From assembly GCA_002352215.1 (NCBI GenBank), contig DEIB01000035.1, positions 1-45,374 on the forward strand: DNA of 45,374 nt, given 5' to 3'. Below, piece by piece: positions 1 to 8,069 of this stretch. Within the stretch, counting starts at the first letter, position 1. Each line of letters begins with the position of its first letter. The notes under the pieces were generated by a model, which saw only the letters and a program-made list of their open reading frames with translations, was not told the origin of the DNA and did no database searches. Source of the DNA: Chthonomonas sp. UBA2785. GTDB lineage: Bacteria > Armatimonadota > Fimbriimonadia > Fimbriimonadales > Fimbriimonadaceae. The position numbers were made by a program, and so were the translations under genes.

Positions 1-493
1 TCAAATCCACCTTGTCGTTGCCGGCCAGGCTGCTGATGATCGAATCCAGCTGCGCATTGATGACCGTTGTGTCCGGCATGGGGAACTCGATCACCGTCAC
101 GTCCTTTTCCAGTTCCGGGGGCAGGGTCAGCATCGGGGAGGTGAGGATGAGCGTTTGCGCGCGGGTGCGCAGGCGGCCACTCAGGTCGCGCAACAGGCGC
201 ACCACGCGGTTATCCCGCATGTAGGGGTGGAAGTCCTTGACCAAGAACACCGTGTATTCCGGCGCCTCGTGCATCTGGGCCAGCACCTCCAGTTCGGCGG
301 GCAGATTGCTGGTTTTGCCCGTGCTCAGGCCGGGTTTTAGGCCCTGCGTCACGCTCCAGGTGTGCAGAGAGCGATTGAGCTTGGTGGCCAGTTCGGCCAT
401 GCCGCGCTCCACGCGGCGCTCTTCCCAGGTCGTGACCCAAACGATCGGGTACTTGGAGCGGATGAGGGTCTCGATCTCTTGAAAAGCGTCCAT
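1..493 (-). CDS. Ycf46-like AAA+ ATPase, N-terminal part (cut by window edge)
   Basis: This is an open frame of 164 codons that starts with ATG at 493 and runs off the left edge. The visible part starts MDAFQEIETLIRSKYPIVWV and continues TTWEERR, the typical opening of Ycf46/FtsH-like AAA proteins, whose N-terminal domain resembles a degenerate ATPase fold. Further on, residues about 83-100 contain FLVKDFHPYM, then a conserved LRDL and a strand ending LILTSPMLTLPPEL, which also match that family. The Walker A, Walker B and SRH motifs of the C-terminal AAA domain would lie outside the window, so ATPase activity cannot be judged. A purine stretch GAGGTTAGG lies about 20 bases upstream. The family call is from memory of the N-terminal pattern and is moderately secure. 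Confidence 0.72.
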   Translation of the reverse strand, partial: MDAFQEIETLIRSKYPIVWVTTWEERRVERGMAELATKLNRSLHTWSVTQGLKPGLSTGKTSNLPAELEVLAQMHEAPEYTVFLVKDFHPYMRDNRVVRLLRDLSGRLRTRAQTLILTSPMLTLPPELEKDVTVIEFPMPDTTVINAQLDSIISSLAGNDKVDL

Positions 494-549
494 GGGCGTG
501 GCGAAGGCTACCTAACCTCAGTTTACGCCTCCGCCCGCCCTGGGTTGCT

Positions 550-1671
550 TTAGGAGGACGAAGTGACCGAACCCAAGGCGATGGGCAGGGCTTCGAGGAA
601 GCGACTGACCTCGGCGGGGGTGCCAATGCTCACCCGGATGAACTCCGGCATCCCAACGCCGGTGCCTGGACGCACGATCACACCCTGGCGCAGTAAGGCT
701 TCGTACACCGCCTTGGCATCGCCCACCTTGACGCAAGCGAAGTTGGCGTAGCTGGGCAGCACTTCCAGCCCCAGCCCGGCCGCCGCCGCGCTGATGCGGG
801 CCAAGCCCTCCTTGTTCACATCTTTGCTGCGCTGCAGGTGGTCGTTATCCTGTAAAGCCGCCAGGGCCGCCACTTGGGCCAGCGAGTTCACATTGAACGG
901 CTCGCGAGCGCGTTCCAAGGCGTCAATTAGTTCCGGCGCGGCCACCAGGTAGCCCAAGCGCAATCCCGCCAGCCCGTAAGCCTTGCTAAAGGTGCGCATC
1001 ACCACCACCGGTCGGCCCTCCGCAATCAGGCTCAGGCCATCCGGGTAGCCCGGCACATCGGCGGCGTATTCGCGATAGGCTTCATCCAGCACCAGCGCCG
1101 CGCCGGGGGGCATGCGGTCCAGCAACCGGGTGACCGACGCGTGGTCCACCAGGGTGCCGGTGGGGTTGTTGGGGTTAGCCACAAAGACGAGGCGGGTGTG
1201 GGCGTCGCAGGCCTCAGCCATGGCGTCCAGATTCAGTCGCCAGTGCTCGTCCACCGACACTTTGGTCAGCCGGACATCGGAGAGTTGGGCAGCGGCATCG
1301 TAGCGCACAAAGGAGGGGTCACCCACCACCACGTTGTCTTGCGGCTGGCCCAAAAACACCAAGCCCAAGAGGTGGATCAGCTCATCGCTCCCGTTACCGA
1401 AGGCAAGCATGTTGGGTTCCACGCCCAAGTGCTGCGCCAGGCCGTGGCGCAGGTCGTGCGCGGAGGCGTCCGGGTACAGGTGCATGTGGCGGGCCGCATC
1501 GGCCACGGCTTGTTGCGCCAAGGGCGAGGGGCCGAGCGGGTTCTCGTTGCTGGCCAGCTTCACCACATCGGTCAGTCCGAGTTCGCGCTTGACCTCATCA
1601 ATCGGGCGACCCGGCACGTAAGGCCGCATGCGCAACACGTTGGGTCGTAACCGAAAGCTCATGCATAGCAT
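550..1671 (-). CDS. hisC: Histidinol-phosphate aminotransferase
   Basis: This PLP enzyme converts imidazole-acetol phosphate and glutamate to histidinol phosphate in histidine synthesis, in the cytoplasm. The 373-residue length is normal for HisC. Visible fold-type I marks are the N-terminal KLASNENPLGPSP (residues 38-50), the substrate-side loop ANPNNPTG (165-172), DEAYREY (196-202) with the PLP-contacting Asp and Tyr, and the Schiff-base lysine K230 in TFSKAYGLAGLRLGY. A second in-frame ATG three codons downstream (1662) gives MSFRLRP and may be the real start; neither start has a clear ribosome site. No other his genes are nearby, so it is a scattered biosynthetic gene. Some HisC-like proteins act on phenylalanine or tyrosine, which cannot be excluded. 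Confidence 0.93.
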   Translation of the reverse strand: MLCMSFRLRPNVLRMRPYVPGRPIDEVKRELGLTDVVKLASNENPLGPSPLAQQAVADAARHMHLYPDASAHDLRHGLAQHLGVEPNMLAFGNGSDELIHLLGLVFLGQPQDNVVVGDPSFVRYDAAAQLSDVRLTKVSVDEHWRLNLDAMAEACDAHTRLVFVANPNNPTGTLVDHASVTRLLDRMPPGAALVLDEAYREYAADVPGYPDGLSLIAEGRPVVVMRTFSKAYGLAGLRLGYLVAAPELIDALERAREPFNVNSLAQVAALAALQDNDHLQRSKDVNKEGLARISAAAAGLGLEVLPSYANFACVKVGDAKAVYEALLRQGVIVRPGTGVGMPEFIRVSIGTPAEVSRFLEALPIALGSVTSSS

Positions 1672-1701
1672 GGTGGCACACCCAGCAAGTAACGTTTAGG
1701 A

Positions 1702-1965
1702 ATGGAGCGATCCCGCACTTTCTTCGTTTTGGCCCTGGGCATTGTCATCGGCGGCGGCCTCATGGGCACCCTCGCGCGCGCCGGGGGCGCGGCGGCCCAA
1801 AGCACGGCCAGCGACCAGCAACTCAAGCGCATTGCGGACAGCCTGGAACGCATGGAGCGCAACGGCGTGACCGTGAAGATGGACAGCAGCAACAACAATG
1901 TAAAGATGAGCGGCACGATTACGGTCGAGCCGCCCAGCTTTGGCTTCCGGATTCGGAACGACTAA
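1702..1965 (+). CDS. Small membrane-anchored or exported protein of unknown function
   Basis: The gene encodes 87 residues. The N-terminus has a hydrophobic segment (residues 8-27, FFVLALGIVIGGGLMGTLAR) that could be a signal anchor or signal peptide. A predicted helix with SLERMERNG follows, and the tail is likely beta (VTVKMDSSNNNVKM and TITVEPP). I recognise no family. A TAACGT hexamer ends six bases before the ATG, the same spacing seen at several other genes here, so the message may be leaderless. It is divergent from hisC and converges tail to tail with deoA, the two stop codons being adjacent (1963-1965 and 1966-1968). Confidence 0.65.
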   Translation: MERSRTFFVLALGIVIGGGLMGTLARAGGAAAQSTASDQQLKRIADSLERMERNGVTVKMDSSNNNVKMSGTITVEPPSFGFRIRND

Positions 1966-3255
1966 TCAGCTCTCATCTAAGAACAAGCGGCGAGGGGCGA
2001 CTTCCGCCTCTCCCACTTGGATGGCCTGGCGGAGCATGGCCTCGGCGGCATCGGCATCCGCCTCGCTCGCCGCGTGGATGGTGACCAGGGGCTCCCCGGC
2101 TTGCACCCGGGTGCCGACAGCCACGTGCACAATTGCACCCACCCGGGGATCAATCACATCCTCTTTGGTGCGGCGGCCCGCGCCGAGATTGAGCACGGCA
2201 TGCCCCACCCCGTGCGCCGAAACCTGCGACACCGTGCCCGCTCGCTCCGCCACCATGGTGCGCTGCACCGGGGCCACGGCCCAGTCTTCGCTGTCAAAAA
2301 CGGACCCATCGCCGCCCTGCTCGGCAAACCACTGGCGCATCACCTCCGCCGCGCGGCCACTGGCAATGACCGCTGCCGGATCGGCGTCAATGCCCGCCAC
2401 CGCCAGGCTATCCCGCGCGAACTCCAGCAGTAAATCCCGGAACCGCGCCTCCGTCGGGCTCAATTCGGCCCCCTGCACCACCCGGATGGCCTCCTTCACT
2501 TCCAGCGCATTGCCCACGGCCGCCCCCAGCGGCTGGTCCATGTCGGTCACCCGCGCCACCACGCGCAGGCCCGCCGCTTCCCCGGTTTGCACCAGGCTTT
2601 GGCGGAGAGTTTGGGCGGCCTGGAGATCGCTCATAAAGGCCCCGCTGCCGCACTTCACATCCAGCACCACGCACTCCGCCCCGGCAGCAATCTTCTTGCT
2701 GAGGATGCTGGCCGTAATAAGCGGCACATTGGCCACCGTGCCCGTCACGTCGCGCAGCGCGTAGAGCGCCTTGTCCGCCGGGGCCAGGCGGGGGGTTTGC
2801 CCGCTCAGGGCCAGGCCGGTGCGCCGGGCAAGGTCCAGCATGGCTTCGGGTTCCAAATCGGTGCGGAATCCCGGCACTGCTTCCAGCTTGTCAATGGTGC
2901 CGCCGGTCATCCCCAGGCCGCGCCCGGACATCTTCACCACCGTCATCCCGCAGGCCACCAGTATGGGCAGGAGGGCAATCGTCGTCTTGTCGCCTACGCC
3001 GCCGGTGCTGTGCTTATCGAACCACGGATGCGGCAGGCCAGATCGGTCCAGCACTTCCCCGCTCTTCGCCATGGCGAGGGTGAGTTCGGCCGTCTCTTGG
3101 GTGCTGAGCGGGTTCAAGAACGCCGCCATCAGCCACGCTGCGAGTTGGTAATCCGGCACCGAGCCATCCGCCGCGCCCTGGGCCACCGCCGCGAGGTCGC
3201 CGGGCATGGAAGCCAGCCCATCTCGACGCCGGGCAATGATTTCGACAAAGTTCAT
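1966..3255 (-). CDS. deoA: Pyrimidine-nucleoside (thymidine) phosphorylase
   Basis: The enzyme cleaves pyrimidine nucleosides with phosphate to base and (deoxy)ribose-1-phosphate in the cytoplasm. The 429-residue protein has the family order: an N-terminal helical domain (MNFVEIIARRRDGLAS), the phosphate-binding KHSTGGVGDK, the signature SGRGLGMTGGTIDKLE, then KCGSGAF and a C-terminal domain containing GAGRRTKEDVIDP. The start at 3255 is chosen because its ATG overlaps the mtnA stop (ATGA) and the following sequence matches the family N-terminus; a longer frame upstream runs into mtnA. The overlap implies translational coupling with mtnA, a nucleoside and sugar-phosphate salvage pair. The AMP phosphorylase of archaeal type is related but much longer at the N-terminus, so the bacterial enzyme is favoured. 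Confidence 0.93.
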   Translation of the reverse strand: MNFVEIIARRRDGLASMPGDLAAVAQGAADGSVPDYQLAAWLMAAFLNPLSTQETAELTLAMAKSGEVLDRSGLPHPWFDKHSTGGVGDKTTIALLPILVACGMTVVKMSGRGLGMTGGTIDKLEAVPGFRTDLEPEAMLDLARRTGLALSGQTPRLAPADKALYALRDVTGTVANVPLITASILSKKIAAGAECVVLDVKCGSGAFMSDLQAAQTLRQSLVQTGEAAGLRVVARVTDMDQPLGAAVGNALEVKEAIRVVQGAELSPTEARFRDLLLEFARDSLAVAGIDADPAAVIASGRAAEVMRQWFAEQGGDGSVFDSEDWAVAPVQRTMVAERAGTVSQVSAHGVGHAVLNLGAGRRTKEDVIDPRVGAIVHVAVGTRVQAGEPLVTIHAASEADADAAEAMLRQAIQVGEAEVAPRRLFLDES

Positions 3256-4229
3256 GCGAGGTCCGCCGCTGTGAAGACGTAGGGCGGGCGGTGGAGACCG
3301 CGCTCGGTGATGATGCCGGTGATGAACTCGTGCGGGGTCACATCGAAGGCGGGGTTGAACACCGGGCACCCTTCGGGGGCAATGCGCACGCCTTCGATCT
3401 CGGTGATCTCCTCCGCCGCACGCTCCTCAATCGGGATATCGCGTCCGTGCAGGGTTTGGGGGTCAATCGTCGAACTCGGCGCGACCACGTAGAACGGCAC
3501 GCCAAAGCGCTCCGCCGCCACCGCCAGCATAAAGGTGCCGATCTTGTTGGCGGTGTCGCCATTGCCGGCAATGCGGTCCGCTCCGACGAAAATGGCGTCA
3601 ATCTCGCCCCGGGCCAAGATGCTTGTCGCGGCGCTATCCACGATCATTTGGAACGGGATGCCCTCCTGCATCAGCTCCCAAGCCGTGAGGCGCAAACCCT
3701 GCATGCGGGGGCGGGTTTCGCAGGCGTAAACGTGGCGGATGCGGCCGTTTTCGTAGGCGGTGCGGATCACGCCCAAGGCCGTGCCCCACCCACTGGTGGC
3801 AATGCCCCCGGTGTTGCAGATGGTCATCACGTTGGCCGATTCGGGGAGGCAATCGAGCCCCCAGCGGCCCATCGCCTGGTTCATGGCGCGGTCCTCTTCC
3901 TCGATGGCAATGGCTTCTTGCAAGAGCGCCGGCGCTTCCCACGGCACCCGGGCCATGCGGTCCAATGCCCAAAACAGGTTCACCGCCGTGGGGCGGCTCG
4001 CGCGGAGCAGCGCGTCAGCGGCGGCCCGGTCGTGGCCCCGCTGCGCGGCCAGCACCAAGCCGTAGGCGGCGGCCATGCCGATGGCGGGGGCGCCCCGCAC
4101 GGCCATATCCACAATCGCCTCGGCGACTTGCTCCACGGTTTCCAATTGCAGCCACACCTCTTGGCCGGGCAAATGCCTTTGGTCCAGCAGAAGCAAGTGA
4201 TCCGATTTCCACTCAAACGGCCGCAACAT
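3252..4229 (-). CDS. mtnA: S-methyl-5-thioribose-1-phosphate isomerase
   Basis: MtnA isomerises methylthioribose-1-phosphate to methylthioribulose-1-phosphate in the methionine salvage pathway. The 325-residue length suits the family. Key motifs are RGAPAIG (45-51), the catalytic cysteine C138 in ICNTGGIAT, ETRPRMQG (171-178), and the catalytic aspartate D218 in VGADRIAGNGDTANKIGT. The start at 4229 follows AGAGGAC and gives MLRPFEWK, the usual N-terminus; a much longer frame upstream is an artefact antisense to the next gene. It is the first gene of a coupled pair with deoA. Ribose-1,5-bisphosphate isomerases are homologous, but the ETRP and ICNTGG contexts are those of MtnA. The opposing gene at 4287 starts 57 bases away. 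Confidence 0.94.
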   Translation of the reverse strand: MLRPFEWKSDHLLLLDQRHLPGQEVWLQLETVEQVAEAIVDMAVRGAPAIGMAAAYGLVLAAQRGHDRAAADALLRASRPTAVNLFWALDRMARVPWEAPALLQEAIAIEEEDRAMNQAMGRWGLDCLPESANVMTICNTGGIATSGWGTALGVIRTAYENGRIRHVYACETRPRMQGLRLTAWELMQEGIPFQMIVDSAATSILARGEIDAIFVGADRIAGNGDTANKIGTFMLAVAAERFGVPFYVVAPSSTIDPQTLHGRDIPIEERAAEEITEIEGVRIAPEGCPVFNPAFDVTPHEFITGIITERGLHRPPYVFTAADLA

Positions 4230-4286
4230 GTCCTCTGGGATACCGCGCGGGACCTCCCCGGGTGCGGGACGTAGAATAGAGAACCC

Positions 4287-4643
4287 ATGAGCGTGGTGAT
4301 TTACGAGCGGAACTTGATGTGGGGCGTGCGCCTGCGCAACGCGGTGGCGACCCTGGGGGTGCCCGTGGCCGTGCGCGACCACCACCAGCCCGAACCCGCC
4401 GTGGTGGCCATCGTCAACCTGGGCGACGCCCCCGAGGCCTTGGCGCCGCTCATCCAGGCTCTGAAGGCGCAAGGCACGTACGTGCTAGGCCACGCCGGGC
4501 ACAAGGAGAAGCCCCTGCACAAGCTCGGCAACGAGTGGGGCTGCCACTACGTGGCCACCAACAGCGAGATTGCCAACAAGCTGCCGCAGCTCTTGGCCCA
4601 GGTGCCGGCGCTGGCAGCTTCCCTGCCCGCCGCGACGGAGTAA
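4287..4643 (+). CDS. Conserved-looking 118-residue protein of unknown function
   Basis: The protein begins MSVVIYERNLMWGVRLRNAV and has alternating hydrophobic strands and helices (VPVAVRDHH, PAVVAIVNLG, TYVLGHAGH, CHYVATNSEIANKLPQLL). This pattern resembles a small Rossmann-like or receiver-like fold, but the acidic pocket and lysine expected of a response regulator are not clear. It lies divergent from mtnA and ten bases before scoA on the same strand, so the two could be cotranscribed. TAGAAT at 4272-4277 lies nine bases upstream of the ATG, with no obvious ribosome site. I do not recognise a family. Confidence 0.65.
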   Translation: MSVVIYERNLMWGVRLRNAVATLGVPVAVRDHHQPEPAVVAIVNLGDAPEALAPLIQALKAQGTYVLGHAGHKEKPLHKLGNEWGCHYVATNSEIANKLPQLLAQVPALAASLPAATE

Positions 4644-4652
4644 GATCAGAGC

Positions 4653-5357
4653 ATGGACAAGGTCGTTGCGAGCGCCGCCGAGGCCCTGCAGGGCTACCTT
4701 TTTGACGGCATGACCATCATGGCCGGGGGCTTCGGGCTCTGCGGCATCCCCGAGCACCTGATTCTTGCGCTGCGCGATTCCGGCGTGAAAGACATCACCG
4801 TGGTGAGCAACAACTGCGGGGTGGACGACTTTGGCATGGGCCTGCTGCTGCAAACCCGCCAGATCAAGAAGATGATCAGCTCCTACGTGGGCGAAAACGC
4901 GGAGTTTGAACGGCAGTTTTTGAGCGGCGAACTGGAGTTGGAGTTCAACCCGCAGGGCACGCTGGCCGAGCGGATCCGGGCCGGGGGCGCCGGCATTCCC
5001 GCCTTTTATGTGAAGACCGGGGTGGGCACGCTAGTGGCCGAAGGCAAGGAAACGCGCGAGTTCAACGGCGAAACCTACGTGATGGAAACCGCACTGCGCG
5101 CGGACCTCTCGATTGTGAAGGCGCAGCGCGGCGACCGCTGGGGGAACCTGCAGTTCCGGCGCACGGCGCGCAACTTCAACCCGATGATGGCGACGGCGGG
5201 CAAAGTCTGCATCGCCGAGGTGGAAGAGTTGGTGGAGATCGGTCAGCTGGATGCGGACCAGATTCATACGCCCGGGGTGTTTGTGGACCGGATTCTTCGC
5301 GGCACGGCTTATGAAAAGCGCATCGAGCGCCGCACGGTCACGGCCCGCAACGGCTGA
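4653..5357 (+). CDS. scoA: 3-oxoacid CoA-transferase, subunit A
   Basis: This alpha subunit of succinyl-CoA:3-ketoacid (or acetoacetate) CoA-transferase activates acetoacetate by CoA transfer. The 234 residues match the family from end to end: GMTIMAGGFGLCGIPEHLI, VSNNCGVDDFGMGLLL, MISSYVGEN, LEFNPQGTLAERIRAGGAGIPAFYV, and the C-terminal HTPGVFVDRI. The partner beta subunit with the catalytic glutamate is at 8798, 3.4 kb away instead of directly downstream, which is unusual. TAAGAT lies six bases before the ATG and includes the stop codon of the previous gene. Confidence 0.95.
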   Translation: MDKVVASAAEALQGYLFDGMTIMAGGFGLCGIPEHLILALRDSGVKDITVVSNNCGVDDFGMGLLLQTRQIKKMISSYVGENAEFERQFLSGELELEFNPQGTLAERIRAGGAGIPAFYVKTGVGTLVAEGKETREFNGETYVMETALRADLSIVKAQRGDRWGNLQFRRTARNFNPMMATAGKVCIAEVEELVEIGQLDADQIHTPGVFVDRILRGTAYEKRIERRTVTARNG

Positions 5358-5384
5358 GCGCTTTTTCGCGTTGATTTCATGAGG

Positions 5385-5402
5385 GCTGAGCGGGGGCTCA
5401 GC
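5385..5402. repeat. Inverted repeat between scoA and the next gene
   Basis: GCTGAGC, four G residues and GCTCAGC form a perfect seven-pair hairpin 28 bases after the scoA stop and just before the GGAGG of the next gene (5409-5413). No T run follows, so it is not a normal intrinsic terminator. It could protect the scoA 3' end or hinder translation of the following frame. Confidence 0.4.
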
Positions 5403-5419
5403 TCAGTTGGAGGCGCGGA

Positions 5420-5800
5420 GTGGGTCATCGAAAGAAAGAACTGCGCACGCCCCGGCCATTAACGCCAACGCTTAGGGTCGCGTCGTGGGCAATGATGGTA
5501 CTTGTTCCACTTGCCGTAGTTTACGGAGCCTGGCAGAGGATCGCGTTGGGCGTAGGCTCCTGGGAAGAGGACACTGATTTGTTCCTTGGTGCGGCTCTTA
5601 TGGCAGTATTTTTCTGGACCATGAATTTGAAGGACTGCGAAACGCATACGATCCGGGCGATTCGAATCGGGTCGGTCTACGTGGGGTTTTGCAGTACTGG
5701 CCCCGTGATCTATCCAGGATTTTACGTGGCCAAACGCTTGTATGAGGAAGAGAGAGCGACGGTACTGTTGCAGCACCTCTCGCAGCAGGGGTATGTTTAG
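5420..5800 (+). CDS. Small multi-pass membrane protein of unknown function
   Basis: The gene starts with GTG preceded by TTGGAGG at a good distance (5407-5413). The 126-residue product has a basic N-terminus, a hydrophobic segment about residues 20-40 (WAMMVLVPLAVVYGAW), a second about 54-68 (FLGAALMAVFFWTM) and possibly a third around 84-100. The tail YEEERATVLLQHLSQQGYV is probably cytoplasmic. It is the first of three same-strand genes that separate scoA from scoB. I recognise no domain. Confidence 0.6.
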   Translation: MGHRKKELRTPRPLTPTLRVASWAMMVLVPLAVVYGAWQRIALGVGSWEEDTDLFLGAALMAVFFWTMNLKDCETHTIRAIRIGSVYVGFCSTGPVIYPGFYVAKRLYEEERATVLLQHLSQQGYV

Positions 5801-5869
5801 CCCGGGCCGTCCAGAGTGGCTAAACACATCCTTGACAAACGCGTTGCAAGGGAAAGGCGGAGAATATCA

Positions 5870-6496
5870 ATGAGGTACGAAGACGTTGAGCACACGTTTG
5901 CGCTCGTTGAGAGTATCGCCAAGGATATCCAAGGACAACTGGAGGAGCACGGCCATTTCCCTGGCTTCCAAGAAGCCATTGAAGAAGAGCTTCGACTGAT
6001 CAACTTGTACCTGGAGAAACAAAGAAATGATATTATGCGTGATCCGGAAGATAGAAAAGCTCAGATTCACTCCCTTCAATTCCTGATTCAACTCAAGAAA
6101 GACTCTCCCATCATTTCCAGCTATCTTCGACGCCAGATTCAAAATCCAGTGAGCGTCTGTGTGAAGTTCTTAGTTCAGTGTTCTCAGCACTTGAGCCGCT
6201 GCGCAGAGTACGCAAAACATTGTGATTTCTCGAAAGACTCTCTAGAACGTGCTCTATACCACGTATATTCGCAAGAGCTAAAGTCGACAATTCTTGCCCA
6301 GTTTAACGAGCGAGTTGATCGGCTAGGTATGGCGATGACATATCTTTCCATTCCTACCGAATCAAAAGAGTTAACAAGCGCCTACGACAGAGCGGTTCCG
6401 AGCTACGTCCTTTATATGGAAATGCTCTATACTTTGGATGAGATTCTGTTGGATCGGGAAAACCCGGCGGGAGCCCCCGTTCCCGCATGGGTTTAA
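5870..6496 (+). CDS. Helical soluble protein of unknown function in an AT-richer cassette
   Basis: I chose the ATG at 5870 because AGGCGGAG lies seven bases upstream; an in-frame GTG at 5816 would add 18 basic residues but has no ribosome site. The 208-residue product is almost entirely predicted helix, rich in charged residues (IAKDIQGQLEEHGHFPGFQE, EEELRLINLYLEKQRNDIM) with several cysteines around 105-125 (SVCVKFLVQCSQHLSRC). There is no signal peptide or membrane segment. The base composition is clearly more AT-rich than the flanking housekeeping genes, suggesting acquisition. It overlaps the next gene by ten bases. No family is recognised. Confidence 0.62.
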   Translation: MRYEDVEHTFALVESIAKDIQGQLEEHGHFPGFQEAIEEELRLINLYLEKQRNDIMRDPEDRKAQIHSLQFLIQLKKDSPIISSYLRRQIQNPVSVCVKFLVQCSQHLSRCAEYAKHCDFSKDSLERALYHVYSQELKSTILAQFNERVDRLGMAMTYLSIPTESKELTSAYDRAVPSYVLYMEMLYTLDEILLDRENPAGAPVPAWV

Positions 6497-7254
6497 TCCA
6501 AATCGACTCACTTGGGGGCGTCTTCCTCCTCGGTTTCCTGGCCACGATTCTGGTGATGACCGGCATGGCCATCGTGGGCACGAAGATCGGTGTCTCAAAG
6601 AGGGTTGGCTACTACTTTCGTGAGATGACGCACCTGGGCCACTTAAGTGCGCTAGCATATTTTGCTGCCGTCCTCTTCTTCCCTTGGCAGTTTCCTTACC
6701 AGGCGTTACTGGCTGGCCTCGTCCTCGCGTATGGTCTCGTGAGAATCTCCCTAAACGATGTCAAGAACTGGAAACACGATAAGGAACAGTCCCTCATTCC
6801 TCCCGATCAACTCGAAAAGCTCTCCGAGCGGGGACGCACCTGGCCCAATCGCATGTTTCTCTTTGGAACTGACCGCGAGAGGGTCCGACGCTTAAAGGAC
6901 TATCACCTCCGTCTTGACGCCATTGCAAAAAGGCTGGAAGATGAGTTCGTTTACTACGAGAATGAGCCGGGAAAGCACCTCTGCCTCATTAGTACCGATC
7001 TAGCCGCAGTGTCAACGCAGGCGATCGTCTGGAAGGATCGAGTTGTCTACGATCAACTGCGCCCTTACTTTTTGAATCGCCCACTCATTCCCAATGAAGG
7101 ACTTGAGTTCTTGGAAAGGCACGGGAGTCCAGAACTCTTCAAGGAAGTCATGGCCGCGGCCGAGGAAGGCCGCGAACTAGCCCTCCTTTTCAGGTGCCAC
7201 GAGGGCCGCTATACGAAGCCCAGCAACCCTCAGCGGCGCGAGCCGATGATATAG
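6487..7254 (+). CDS. Membrane protein with large cytoplasmic tail, unknown function
   Basis: The 255-residue product begins with a hydrophobic segment (11-31, GVFLLGFLATILVMTGMAIVG), followed by a second and third at about 52-67 and 70-86 (FFPWQFPYQALLAGLVLAYG). A charged tail of about 165 residues follows. It overlaps the preceding gene by ten bases, pointing to a coupled pair of soluble and membrane partners. Its last eight codons read antisense through the end of the L,D-transpeptidase gene (7230-7254), as if the original stop was lost where the cassette joined. I do not recognise the family. Confidence 0.62.
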   Translation: MGLIQIDSLGGVFLLGFLATILVMTGMAIVGTKIGVSKRVGYYFREMTHLGHLSALAYFAAVLFFPWQFPYQALLAGLVLAYGLVRISLNDVKNWKHDKEQSLIPPDQLEKLSERGRTWPNRMFLFGTDRERVRRLKDYHLRLDAIAKRLEDEFVYYENEPGKHLCLISTDLAAVSTQAIVWKDRVVYDQLRPYFLNRPLIPNEGLEFLERHGSPELFKEVMAAAEEGRELALLFRCHEGRYTKPSNPQRREPMI

Positions 7255-8069
7255 CGCCCATCTGGCCCCACCGCCACAGTCGGCAGGGTCCGCGTGGTCT
7301 CAAAAAGCTCATAGGCGGGCTCGATCTCCCGCCAGAACGCGCGGTGCTCGGGGTGGCGCTCCATCAGGTCATCCCACGCGGGCGTCCCCGGTCGAGCCGG
7401 GAAGATATGCACCGGAATCTGCCGTTGCCCCGCCGCTCGCGCCCCATCCGCCAGCACATAAATGAACTCAATCACGGGGTCCGTCATGGCCAGGCAGCCA
7501 ATGCTCACCGCCCGCCCGTGGATAAAGATGTCACTGCCCGGTCGGTCGCGGTCGCTCCGCACCCGGTCGCTCTCATTCGGATAGTTCAGCCCCAAAGACA
7601 AATGAAAGCTCGACTGCGGATTGAATCGGTCGATGTGATAAATCCCTTCGGGCACCTGCCGGTCGCCCTCGCGGCGCTTCGGCCCCGGGCCGCCACTGGC
7701 CGCCGCCACGGGGTAGGTCTTGATCAAGGTCAGCCCGCCTGGGCTATCCCCCGCCCAGAGCTCGAGCTCCCGCTCCGCCTTGAACGCGCGGAAGAACACA
7801 AATGCCGCCGGGGAGGAAACCCCTTTCGCGGCCAAGGCCTCCCGCACGTCGTCCCCCACGCGCTCTCGCGCCCGGGCCACGCGGTCTCCAGATTCGTGGT
7901 ACTCAACGGGCGGGGGCGTTTGCGCTTCGGACATCACAGGCTCGGGCGAGGGGTCAGACACGAGAGGGCCGGGCTCGGGGGCCGCCGCGCGGCACCCCGA
8001 CCCCAGAACCGCCAGCGCGATTAGCGCGCCAGCCCCACTTCTTTCAAGAATGCGGTGGTGGTTTCCCAA
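7230..8069 (-). CDS. Lipoprotein L,D-transpeptidase (YkuD/YafK-like)
   Basis: The YkuD domain forms or remodels 3-3 peptidoglycan cross-links, or attaches proteins to the wall, outside the cytoplasmic membrane. The N-terminus ends in a lipobox LGSGC with lipidated C26. A proline-rich linker is followed by the catalytic domain. Visible active-site residues are H156 and the block H184-G-R-A-V-S189-I-G-C192, matching the HGx(3)S(I/V)GC form of the YafK branch. The lipobox supports the start at 8069 even though that places the first 49 bases inside the end of the upstream hydrolase gene on the same strand; a start at 7934 would lose the signal. The preserved Cys-His pair implies an active enzyme. 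Confidence 0.88.
   Translation of the reverse strand: MGNHHRILERSGAGALIALAVLGSGCRAAAPEPGPLVSDPSPEPVMSEAQTPPPVEYHESGDRVARARERVGDDVREALAAKGVSSPAAFVFFRAFKAERELELWAGDSPGGLTLIKTYPVAAASGGPGPKRREGDRQVPEGIYHIDRFNPQSSFHLSLGLNYPNESDRVRSDRDRPGSDIFIHGRAVSIGCLAMTDPVIEFIYVLADGARAAGQRQIPVHIFPARPGTPAWDDLMERHPEHRAFWREIEPAYELFETTRTLPTVAVGPDGRYIIGSRR

Noticed and set aside
2587..3282. Rightward open frame of 231 codons opposite deoA
   Set aside because: Shadow of the phosphorylase gene, whose signature motifs are intact on the other strand.
3291..4274. Rightward open frame of 327 codons
   Set aside because: It lies fully antisense to mtnA, which has clear catalytic motifs. The translation is His/Gly/Arg-rich and typical of a GC-rich shadow frame.
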